From assembly GCA_002243285.1 (NCBI GenBank), contig CP022585.1:2778641-2842640 (forward strand): 64,000 bases of DNA, written 5' to 3'. This DNA is from Candidatus Fluviicola riflensis. Its GTDB lineage: Bacteria > Bacteroidota > Bacteroidia > Flavobacteriales_D > Crocinitomicaceae. Shown in pieces: positions 1 to 7,508 of the stretch (its first letter is position 1; each line of letters opens with the position of its first letter). The position numbers and the translations under genes are program-made. A model generated the notes under the pieces. It saw only the letters and a list, made by a program, of their open reading frames with translations. It made no database searches and was not told where the DNA came from.

Positions 1-596
1 CGATTGAGCCGGATATTGTGTTGTTGGAGATAATGCTCGGTTTCACCTAATGTAAATGGTTCTAAATGAATACGTTTGGTAACACGATTGTGTAAACCAC
101 CTCTGTGATTGATGATTTTTCGAATCATCCACGAAGTAGCTGAGCCGCAGATAATAACCAGTATATTTTTGCGAACAGCCCATGTATTCCAAAACCAATC
201 GAATGCGTTCAGGAAATTCGATTTGTGTGTATCTAACCACGGAAATTCATCAATGAAAACCACTTTTTTTTCGTTGGTTTTAATGGAGTCAAGGTAACTG
301 GTGAGTTGATGAAAGGCTTCTAACCAATTAGAGGGTTTTGTTCGTTTTTTAGAATGTTTGTCATACTTGCGTAACTCATAATCAAAGTTTTGCAGCTGAG
401 TTTCCCAATTTGCATTGATCATACCACTAAACTCAAAGTGCAGTTGGTGCTGGAAGTAGGTCCTGATGAGGTAGGTTTTCCCCACACGACGTCGCCCTGT
501 AATAGCCAGTAAATCACTGTTTTTATTGGCACAAATGGCGGCAAGCAATTGTTGCTCGTGTGCCCGTCCAATGATTTTTTTTGGTTCTGATTTCAT
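1..596 (-). CDS. AAA-type ATPase of the archaeal ATPase/DUF234 kind (3' part off the left edge)
   Basis: Open reading frame from an ATG at 596-594 running off the left edge, 198 codons seen. P-loop GRRRVGKT at residues 34-41, Walker B VVFIDEFPW near 112-120, a sensor-like CGSATSWM at 150-157 and GGLHNRVT at 166-173. This order is typical of the single-domain ATP-binding proteins related to archaeal ATPases, common in Bacteroidota and usually followed by a C-terminal nuclease-like or DUF4143/DUF234 domain that would lie outside the window. Its function is not established. The gene stands alone, divergent from holA. The base next to its start codon already belongs to a palindromic repeat array (597-754), so expression is probably governed by that array. 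Confidence 0.85.
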   Translation of the reverse strand, partial: MKSEPKKIIGRAHEQQLLAAICANKNSDLLAITGRRRVGKTYLIRTYFQHQLHFEFSGMINANWETQLQNFDYELRKYDKHSKKRTKPSNWLEAFHQLTSYLDSIKTNEKKVVFIDEFPWLDTHKSNFLNAFDWFWNTWAVRKNILVIICGSATSWMIRKIINHRGGLHNRVTKRIHLEPFTLGETEHYLQQHNIRLN

Positions 597-754
597 TTTA
601 TTACTAGCGGAATCTATACAAATATAATTATTTTCCGCTAGTAATAAAGTATTGCCAGCGGAATCTATTACTTTTCAACTGTTTTTCGCTGAGAATAAAT
701 TTATTACTAGCGGAATCTATTATTTAATTACGAGATTCCGCTAGTAATAAATTT
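597..754. repeat. Six-copy alternating inverted-repeat array upstream of the ATPase
   Basis: Unit TTATTACTAGCGGAATCTAT appears six times in alternating orientation: 597-617 (+), 631-648 (-), 652-670 (+, degenerate left half), 679-700 (-, degenerate), 697-719 (+), 733-754 (-). Copies 1 and 2 form perfect 16-base arms (597-612, 633-648); copies 5 and 6 form perfect 22-base arms (697-718, 733-754) around a 14-base loop. Copy 1 abuts the ATPase ATG. It could be an operator array or RNA hairpins in the leader. Alternating orientation and spacers of unequal length exclude a CRISPR. Confidence 0.9.
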
Positions 755-851
755 GATAATTGTAAAACGAATTGTAATGGATGACGGTTTCCAGAAGTAA
801 ATCCACACAATTGCTACGCCATTTGTCATGCAATTCTCTTATTTTTGAATC

Positions 852-1850
852 ATGGATTACAAGTCAATCATCAAGGACATAAAGAATAAGCAGTTTAAGC
901 CGATTTATGCGTTGCACGGCGAAGAACCTTATTTCATTGATGCTATTTGTGATGCCATTATAGAAAACGCGCTGGAAGAACACGAACGCGATTTTAATCA
1001 AACGGTGTTTTATGGCCGCGATGCCGATCCGCTGGCAGTAACAAGCGAAGCCAAAGGTTTCCCGATGATGTCGGAAAGACGGTTGGTCGTCCTTCGCGAA
1101 GCACAGGATATGAAAGATATCTACGCGCTGGAAAGCTATTGCGCGCAGCCAAATCCATCGACCGTTTTTGTGATTTGCCATAAATACAAAGCCCTCGACG
1201 GGAAACGTAAGATGGTCAAGGAACTCGCTTCGACCGGACTCGTGTTTAAATCAGAAAAAGTAAAAGAATACCAACTCAACGATTGGATTTCCAATTACGT
1301 AAAAGGAATCGGTTTTGATATTACGTCCAAAGCTGCAGCATTATTGGGTGAATTTCTCGGAAATGATTTAGGCAGAATTGTCAACGAACTGGAAAAATTG
1401 AGCATCGTTCTCGAAAAAGGAACGCGCATCAGTGATATTCACATCGAAGAAAACATCGGAATTAGTAAGGATTACAACAATTTTGAGCTCACAAACGCTA
1501 TTGCCAAGCGCGATTCGCTGAAAGTATTCCAGATTGCCCATTATTTCGAACGCAACCCAAAAGATCATTCTATTATTGCGATCATTTCCAACTTATTCGG
1601 ATTTTATACCAACCTCATGCGGATTCACTTTTTACCGAATAAAAATCCGGATGCGGTAGCCACAAGTTTGCGTGTTCATCCGTTTGTCGCCAAAGAATTG
1701 ATGCTGGCAGCCAATCAGTATCCGCCCAAGATTTTAGCGTCGAATGTGGCGATTCTCCACGAATACGACCTGAAAGCAAAAGGTGTGGGAAATTCAACCT
1801 TCAGTGAAGGCGAACTGATGCGCGAAATGCTTTATAAACTCATGAATTGA
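852..1850 (+). CDS. holA: DNA polymerase III subunit delta
   Basis: 332 residues, the usual HolA length. The start reads as a clamp-loader delta subunit: IYALHGEEPYFID at about 18-30 is the first strand and degenerate P-loop region, followed by the AAA+-like domain to about residue 210 and a helical collar domain at the C terminus. Delta opens the beta sliding clamp so that the replicase can load. It carries no functional Walker A, as expected for delta. Its TGA shares a base with the rsmE ATG (TGATG at 1848-1852), so the two are probably translationally coupled. A TATTTTTG at 840-847 lies too close to the ATG to be a clear promoter. Confidence 0.93.
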   Translation: MDYKSIIKDIKNKQFKPIYALHGEEPYFIDAICDAIIENALEEHERDFNQTVFYGRDADPLAVTSEAKGFPMMSERRLVVLREAQDMKDIYALESYCAQPNPSTVFVICHKYKALDGKRKMVKELASTGLVFKSEKVKEYQLNDWISNYVKGIGFDITSKAAALLGEFLGNDLGRIVNELEKLSIVLEKGTRISDIHIEENIGISKDYNNFELTNAIAKRDSLKVFQIAHYFERNPKDHSIIAIISNLFGFYTNLMRIHFLPNKNPDAVATSLRVHPFVAKELMLAANQYPPKILASNVAILHEYDLKAKGVGNSTFSEGELMREMLYKLMN

Positions 1851-2539
1851 TGCGTCGGTTTTTCCTGTCAGCCATTCCCGAAACCGCTCAGTTTCATCTC
1901 CCGGAAGAAGAATCTAAGCACATCGTGCGTGTATTGCGCATGGCTATTGGCGAAGAATTGCTGTTACTCGACGGAAAAGGAAAATTACTCACCGCCCGTA
2001 TTGTGGAAGATCATCCCAAGCGCTGTTTGGTAGAACGTGTGCACGTTGAACAAAAACAGAAACCCGAACAGGAATTCCATCTGGCGATAGCACCAACCAA
2101 GAACTTGGATCGTATGGAATGGATGGTCGAAAAAATCGTGGAAATTGGAGCAACACGTTTGTCATTTCTGCAAGGAGATCATTCTGAACGGGTTAACCTG
2201 AAACTGGAACGATTGGAACGAGTAGCAATTTCGGCCATGAAACAGGCACAACACGATTTTTTGCTACAACTCGATCCGCTGGAAACCGTGGATACATTCA
2301 TCGCCAAATTTCCTGACGGCGGAATAGCTCATTGCATGGACGGAGAAAAGTCTTCGTTGCTTTCCGTAACCATTGATGGCCCCGTGCTTATTGGTCCGGA
2401 AGGCGATTTTAGCAAACGCGAAGTGGACCTGGCATTGAAATCAGGATATAAAGCCATACATTTAGGAGAATCAAGATTACGCACGGAAACGGCCGGTCTT
2501 GTGGCAACAACGTTAGCGATAGCAAGTAAAAAGATATGA
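1850..2539 (+). CDS. rsmE: 16S rRNA (uracil1498-N3)-methyltransferase
   Basis: 229 residues from the ATG at 1850, which overlaps the holA stop; a TTG at 1847 is in frame but less likely. SPOUT-type trefoil-knot methyltransferase: an N-terminal PUA-like domain (residues about 1-70), then the SAM-binding knot with GPEGDF at 182-187 and LGESRLRTETA at 205-215. RsmE methylates U1498 of 16S rRNA in the assembled 30S subunit. The canonical GPEGGF has a Gly to Asp change here. The stop overlaps the next start as ATGA (2536-2539), making a tight three-gene run. Confidence 0.95.
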   Translation: MRRFFLSAIPETAQFHLPEEESKHIVRVLRMAIGEELLLLDGKGKLLTARIVEDHPKRCLVERVHVEQKQKPEQEFHLAIAPTKNLDRMEWMVEKIVEIGATRLSFLQGDHSERVNLKLERLERVAISAMKQAQHDFLLQLDPLETVDTFIAKFPDGGIAHCMDGEKSSLLSVTIDGPVLIGPEGDFSKREVDLALKSGYKAIHLGESRLRTETAGLVATTLAIASKKI

Positions 2540-3192
2540 AAAGAATCATTGTTGGAATGAGTTTGATGTTGGTTTCATTTGTCTCAATGGCACAGGGAAC
2601 GTATCAGTTGGCAGTGTTGAAATACAACGGTGGTGGTGATTATTATGCCAATCCGACGGCATTGCCCAACCTGATCCAGTTTTGCAACAGCAACCTGGGA
2701 ACGTCTATTTCGAAAGATGTTCCGTATGTAGAGGCCGGAAGTCCCGAATTGTTTGCCTACCCGATGGTACACATGACAGGACACGGAAACGTCGTTTTTT
2801 CACTTTCCGAAGCAGAAAATTTGCGCACGTATCTTATGGGCGGTGGTTTTCTGCATATCGATGACAATTACGGAATGGATCAGTTTATCAGAACTGAACT
2901 CAAAAAGGTATTCCCAAGTAATGATTTGGTCGAATTGCCATTCAATCACCCGATTTTTCACCAGAAATACGACTTCAACGGTTTACCGAAAATCCATGAA
3001 CACGATGGTAAACGTCCGCAGGCGTTCGGAATTATCGTAGAAGGACGTTTGGTATGTTTGTATACTTACGAAACCGACCTCAGCGATGGCTGGGAAGACA
3101 AAGAAGTGCACAACGACCCCGAAGAAAAACGCAAACAAGCACTTCAAATGGGAGCGAATATCCTGATGTACGCGTTTTTTGGAGGTGATTAA
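2536..3192 (+). CDS. Secreted DUF4159 family protein
   Basis: 218 residues. The N terminus is a signal peptide with a likely cut between SMA and Q20. The body matches the DUF4159 family, with the stretch around GGGFLHIDDNYG (about 101-112) typical of it; the fold is related to glutamine-amidotransferase-like domains but no catalytic Cys triad is evident, and the family has no proven function. It overlaps rsmE by four bases, a linkage I believe is common in Bacteroidota. Periplasmic or surface location is inferred from the signal peptide. Confidence 0.85.
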   Translation: MKRIIVGMSLMLVSFVSMAQGTYQLAVLKYNGGGDYYANPTALPNLIQFCNSNLGTSISKDVPYVEAGSPELFAYPMVHMTGHGNVVFSLSEAENLRTYLMGGGFLHIDDNYGMDQFIRTELKKVFPSNDLVELPFNHPIFHQKYDFNGLPKIHEHDGKRPQAFGIIVEGRLVCLYTYETDLSDGWEDKEVHNDPEEKRKQALQMGANILMYAFFGGD

Positions 3193-3207
3193 GCCTTGCT
3201 CTATTTC

Positions 3208-3298
3208 CCACAGATACACAGATTCTGCTCGGCTAACGCACTCGCCATTACGACTTAAGCGTGTCCGTTAGGCACGCAAAAAATTTGTGCATCTGTGG
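3208..3298. repeat. Nested inverted-repeat element, copy A
   Basis: Outer arms 3208-3224 (CCACAGATACACAGATT) and 3282-3298 (AATTTGTGCATCTGTGG) pair at 15 of 17 positions. Inside lie TGCTCGGCTAACGCACTCGC (3226-3245) and a hairpin GCGTGTC/GGCACGC at 3259-3277. Both inner parts recur at 44638-44657 and 44695-44713. It sits between the convergent ends of the DUF4159 gene and the gene at 3364. Confidence 0.85.
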
Positions 3299-3363
3299 TA
3301 AGTAAAAAGTGTATCGGCTGGCCAATCCATAATTCACGTTAAAAAATTCTGTGTAAATCCGGG

Positions 3364-4119
3364 TTAAAAAGCAAATCCCATCGAAAAGTTGATGAACTTG
3401 AAGATAGCGCTTCCCTTTTGCTTGTTTATGAAATTACCACCGGCATAATAAGTATACTGGTCCTGCTGAATTTTGTAACCGACGTTGAAAATGAACGCCG
3501 TTTTTCGCGAAATATACGTTTTGATCCCGAATGACGGATTAATCGTAAAACCTCCGCCTTCTTTAAAACCTTTGACATTGGGCGCATACCCCGCATTTAT
3601 GTTGATTGTAGGACTCGTTTTTCCCTTTCGCAGAGTTGCTCTTATATCAACTGTTACCGGAATCAGGATGGCATCAATGTATCGTTCGATTCCGAGTCCG
3701 ATTCCGAGTGCCATTGTTTCGCTGAACTGAAAACCGTTTACCGTCCGGATTCCGAAACCGCGATCTTCATTTTTTTGAGTAGTTCCGGCCACTGAACCAA
3801 CTCCCAGTATAAAACTTGCTTCCGTGTGATTGATAAAACCGCGTCTTTTGTAGCGATAGGGTTGAATACTGTCGTGGTCTACATTGGCGGCCTTTTCCAG
3901 TGCTTCGGTTGTGGTTATTTTCTGGATTTCTTCATAAGTCAGTTTCAGTTCCTCGTTTTCAGCTGTTTTAATAGTGATCGTTTCTCCCGGAATTTTTTCA
4001 ACCAGCGTTCCTTTTACGGTATTGCCGTTTTTGAGCTGAATGGTGTACTGTTCGGTTTGTGAAAAGACAATACCTGAAATACAAAGCATAAAGGCGATCA
4101 GGAGACTTTTAGATGGCAT
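3364..4119 (-). CDS. Secreted protein with C-terminal beta-barrel-like region
   Basis: 251 residues, not assigned to a named family. The signal peptide ends about S20/Q21. Residues about 24-70 look like a small beta domain (TIQLKNGNTVKGTLVEK, then GETITIK), which resembles the SH3-like region found at the start of several Bacteroidota outer-membrane proteins. From about residue 95 alternating hydrophobic and polar strands and a final aromatic (GFAF) fit a small outer-membrane beta-barrel of about eight strands. Convergent with the DUF4159 gene; stands alone. Confidence 0.7.
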   Translation of the reverse strand: MPSKSLLIAFMLCISGIVFSQTEQYTIQLKNGNTVKGTLVEKIPGETITIKTAENEELKLTYEEIQKITTTEALEKAANVDHDSIQPYRYKRRGFINHTEASFILGVGSVAGTTQKNEDRGFGIRTVNGFQFSETMALGIGLGIERYIDAILIPVTVDIRATLRKGKTSPTININAGYAPNVKGFKEGGGFTINPSFGIKTYISRKTAFIFNVGYKIQQDQYTYYAGGNFINKQKGSAIFKFINFSMGFAF

Positions 4120-4307
4120 TTTGAAATGGATGTTAGTTGTTGAATGGCCCCAAAATTATCGATAAATCGGAGAAGTTTCAACAGGAAGATCAATAAAATA
4201 CGCTTAACGCCTTTATTACTGCTTGAAATCCGCTGTGGATAACGAATCGCTCAGGCACTTGCGGGATCAGCTGCGAAAGGCTATTTTTGTGGCGCTAACA
4301 GCAATTT

Positions 4308-5261
4308 ATGTCAAAAACAATTGAGATCATTGTCAACACTTCGGAACTAACGGCAGGAACCCGTGGCGCTTCTTTGGGCCCGGGAGCTATCATGGCTGCT
4401 GCCCGCAATCAAAACAACCCGTTGTTCGGAACTGTTCCGTGGCATTCGTTGCCCGATTTCAATCATCACCTGGATGTGGCGATCACAACACCGTTTGCCA
4501 AGCGCATCGACGGTTATGCCGAAGTTTTTGCTGCCATCTCCGATAAAACGACCGAATTACTCAAGCAAGGAAAATTCCCATTGGTACTGGCTGCCGATCA
4601 TGGTTCCGCTGCAGGAACAATTGCCGGAATCAAGCAAGCATTTCCTAACAAACGATTGGGCGTGATCTGGATTGATGCGCATGGAGATCTGCATTCGCCC
4701 TACACAACACCATCCGGTAACATGCATGGAATGCCGCTTTCGCTTTCGTTAGCCGACGATAATATGGAAGTCGCACACAATACGCTTGACCAACATACTG
4801 TGTCGGTGTGGAACGCACTCAAAAATTCGGGTGGAATAAGTCCAAAAATTGACGCAAACGACCTGGTATTTGTCGCTGTGCGTGATACCGAAGCCGAAGA
4901 AGAAGCATTGATCGAACGAAAACAAATTGTGAACCACTCGGTAGAACAACTGAGGCGGTTGGGCGTACCTGCTGTTGTGGCTGCCATCAACGAACAATTA
5001 AATGAGTGCGATGCCATTTATATTTCGTTTGATGTAGACGCGATGGACCCGGAACTGACTTCGTTTGGAACCGGAACACCTGTCGGCAACGGCATTACGC
5101 CCGAGGAAGCACGCGAACTGTTGGTTTCGCTGGTTGTGAACCCTAAAACAGTCTGCATCGAATTCGTAGAGGTGAATCCTTGCCTCGACAACAAAGTGAA
5201 TACCATGGCCGAAACCGCGCTTTCGCTCATTACAGCCGTGGCAGACACATTAACACATTAA
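4308..5261 (+). CDS. rocF: Arginase family hydrolase
   Basis: 317 residues, right for the ureohydrolase family (arginase, agmatinase, formimidoylglutamase). The two Mn ligands sets are visible: H98 in ADHG, DAHGDLH at 123-129, and DVDAMDP at 242-248; E288 in EVNP is the usual acidic residue near the substrate. The first motif reads AADHGSAAG instead of the common GGDHS. It lies three bases upstream of argS, so arginine breakdown and charging are probably co-transcribed, which favours arginase (arginine to ornithine plus urea) over other members, but this is an inference. Confidence 0.85.
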   Translation: MSKTIEIIVNTSELTAGTRGASLGPGAIMAAARNQNNPLFGTVPWHSLPDFNHHLDVAITTPFAKRIDGYAEVFAAISDKTTELLKQGKFPLVLAADHGSAAGTIAGIKQAFPNKRLGVIWIDAHGDLHSPYTTPSGNMHGMPLSLSLADDNMEVAHNTLDQHTVSVWNALKNSGGISPKIDANDLVFVAVRDTEAEEEALIERKQIVNHSVEQLRRLGVPAVVAAINEQLNECDAIYISFDVDAMDPELTSFGTGTPVGNGITPEEARELLVSLVVNPKTVCIEFVEVNPCLDNKVNTMAETALSLITAVADTLTH

Positions 5262-5264
5262 AAA

Positions 5265-7166
5265 ATGGAACATATCATACAGGAAGCCATTCTAGCCAAG
5301 GCTTCTCACATATTCGGGAAAGAAATTGAGCCGGCACTTATTCAATTCCAAAAAACAAAAAAAGAATTTGCCGGGGATACCACATTGGTACTTTTCCCCT
5401 TTTTGAAATTAGCAGGTAAATCGCCACAGGAAATTGGAAATACAATCGGCACATTGTTGCGCGATGAATTGAAGATCATCACTGATTTTAGTATCGTAGG
5501 TGGATTTTTGAATATGGTTTATCCCGAAAATTACTGGTTAACAGTATTAAACGCCATCAATCAGGACGAACGTTTCGGAATGCAGAAACCCAATTCAAAA
5601 TCGGCGCTGATGGTGGAATATTCTTCACCTAACACCAACAAACCGCTTCACCTCGGGCATTTACGAAACAATTTCCTGGGCTATTCCGTTGCCGAAATTC
5701 TGAAAGCTTACGGACACGAAGTGATCAAAACACAAATCATCAACGACCGTGGAATTCATATTTGCAAAAGCATGCTGGCTTGGCAGCGCTTCTCACCGCT
5801 CAATGAAAAAGGAGAACGTGAAACACCAGCAAATACCGGAATGAAAGGCGATAAATTGGTCGGAAAATACTATGTGGAATTCGATAAGCGTTTCAATGAA
5901 GAAGCCAAAGCGATCATGGAACAATGGAAATCAGGCGATTTCAGTGGTTTTTCGAACGCAACGGTAGATAAATACAACGAATTCAGCGCTGCTTTGACCG
6001 GAAAAGACGAAAAAGCAACGGCTGCCATTCAGGATAAAATAAAGGAACTGGCCAAAAACGAAACTACAATTCTGCGTGAAGCCAAAGACATGTTGGTACG
6101 TTGGGAAGGCCGTGATCCGGAAATCTATTTGTTGTGGACCACCATGAACAATTGGGTGTACGAAGGTTTCAATTCCACCTATGCAAAAATGGGCGTTGAT
6201 TTTGACCGTTTGTATTACGAATCCGAAACTTTTATTTTAGGAAAAGACTTGGTCGCTGAGGGTTTGGCGAAAGGTGTGTTTTATCAAAAAGAAGATACTT
6301 CCGTTTGGATTGACCTCACAGCTGAAGGTTTGGACCATAAATTACTGCTGCGTTCAGACGGAACGTCGGTTTACATGACCCAGGATGTAGGGACTGCTGT
6401 TGATCGTTTAAATGATTACCCGAATTTGAAAGGAATCATTTATACCGTTGGAAATGAGCAGGAATACCATTTTACAGTCTTGTTTCACATTCTGAAAAAA
6501 CTCGGTTACAGCTGGGCTGAATCGTGCTATCACCTTTCGTATGGAATGGTGGAATTACCGAAAGGAATGGGCAGAATGAAATCGCGTGAAGGAACGGTAG
6601 TAGATGCCGACGACCTGATGGATGAGATCATTTTTGCTGCCGGAGAAATGACGGCTGAGCGTGGTCACCTGGAAGGAATGTCGGAAGAAGACAAAAAAGA
6701 ATTGTACACCACCATTGGTTTGGGAGGCCTGAAATACTACTTGTTAAAGGTTGATCCGAAAAAGAAACTGGTGTTCAATCCCAACGAATCGATCGAACTC
6801 AACGGACATACCGGCCCGTTCATTCAATATGCGCATGCACGAATTCAATCATTGATCGCAAAAGCCGGAGAAATTGGTACTTATAATAATGTAGCGTTGG
6901 AGGCTATTGAAAAAGATATCATCAAACAGCTCGCCGATTACCCGAAAGCGATTGAAGATGCGGCGATCAATTATGCACCCTCGCTTGTAGCAAATTATAC
7001 ATACGAGTTGGTGAAACTTTTCAACCAGTTTTACCAGAACGTCAACATTAACCAGGAAAGCGATGCTGAGAAGAAAGCAATGCGTCTGACGCTGAGTAAA
7101 AACGTCGCCAAGGTGATTCACAGTTCAATGCACTGTCTCGGAATCGTGGTACCTGATAAAATGTAA
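5265..7166 (+). CDS. argS: Arginyl-tRNA synthetase
   Basis: 633 residues, class I synthetase. The N-terminal Add-1-type domain (about 1-110) precedes the Rossmann core, whose signature is HLGH at 129-132 within SPNTNKPLHLGHLRNN. The second signature is the atypical MKSR at 438-441 (KMSK is absent, as in many ArgRS). The C-terminal DALR anticodon-binding helices end at residue 633. It attaches arginine to tRNA-Arg. It follows rocF with a three-base gap and is closed by a strong terminator at 7195. Confidence 0.97.
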   Translation: MEHIIQEAILAKASHIFGKEIEPALIQFQKTKKEFAGDTTLVLFPFLKLAGKSPQEIGNTIGTLLRDELKIITDFSIVGGFLNMVYPENYWLTVLNAINQDERFGMQKPNSKSALMVEYSSPNTNKPLHLGHLRNNFLGYSVAEILKAYGHEVIKTQIINDRGIHICKSMLAWQRFSPLNEKGERETPANTGMKGDKLVGKYYVEFDKRFNEEAKAIMEQWKSGDFSGFSNATVDKYNEFSAALTGKDEKATAAIQDKIKELAKNETTILREAKDMLVRWEGRDPEIYLLWTTMNNWVYEGFNSTYAKMGVDFDRLYYESETFILGKDLVAEGLAKGVFYQKEDTSVWIDLTAEGLDHKLLLRSDGTSVYMTQDVGTAVDRLNDYPNLKGIIYTVGNEQEYHFTVLFHILKKLGYSWAESCYHLSYGMVELPKGMGRMKSREGTVVDADDLMDEIIFAAGEMTAERGHLEGMSEEDKKELYTTIGLGGLKYYLLKVDPKKKLVFNPNESIELNGHTGPFIQYAHARIQSLIAKAGEIGTYNNVALEAIEKDIIKQLADYPKAIEDAAINYAPSLVANYTYELVKLFNQFYQNVNINQESDAEKKAMRLTLSKNVAKVIHSSMHCLGIVVPDKM

Positions 7167-7194
7167 AGACCTCCTTTTCTATTCGAATAGTATG

Positions 7195-7226
7195 AAACGT
7201 ATCAGTTAGCTGATACGTTTTTTTTA
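7195..7226 (+). terminator. Rho-independent terminator after argS
   Basis: Perfect 11-bp stem AAACGTATCAG / CTGATACGTTT (7195-7205, 7210-7220), TTAG loop, then a T tract to 7225. Confidence 0.9.
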
Positions 7227-7508
7227 TACCACTAATTCACGAATTACAGCTGCCGCCTCGGGCGGATACTCACAATACGTAAGGCACGTACACCGTGGCT
7301 TATAAATTGGTAGGAATCTTTTATAACTTTTTAGTAAAAACCATCTAGTTAATCAATTAACATGAATTCACTCTAATTTAGTAAAACGTTATAGTAGCTT
7401 TTCAAGAGTGTGAAAAATTCGTTACTAAATAATTAGTAAACCGTTATACTAAATTTGTAGCGTTGTTGTAAATTTGGTTCGCTATACTAAACTCAAAAAC
7501 GATTCCAC
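7227..7508. other. Non-coding stretch with two near-identical 19-base direct repeats
   Basis: No gene seen. TTAGTAAAACGTTATAGTA (7378-7396) and TTAGTAAACCGTTATACTA (7433-7451) match at 17 of 19 positions, 55 bases apart, and the second overlaps the likely -7 box of the lectin gene. A related shorter TTAGTAAAAAC lies at 7331-7341. A GC-rich CCGCC/GGCGG mini-hairpin lies near 7253-7265. Confidence 0.7.
7450..7457 (+). promoter_or_regulatory. Putative -7 box (TAAATTTG) of the lectin gene
   Basis: Matches the Bacteroidota TAnnTTTG -7 consensus, 52 bases before the ATG at 7509; no good TTG at -33. It overlaps the second 19-base repeat. Confidence 0.4.

Noticed and set aside
597..754. CRISPR array
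   Set aside because: Repeats alternate in orientation, spacers are of unequal length, units are degenerate and no cas gene is visible.
840..847. TATTTTTG as the holA promoter
   Set aside because: It would place the transcript start at or after the ATG at 852 and has no -33 partner.
3226..3277. Integron attC site (GTTAGGC and GTTAGAC fit GTTRRRY)
   Set aside because: The partner box GGCTAAC does not fit RYYYAAC, no cassette or integrase is visible, and only two copies exist 41 kb apart.
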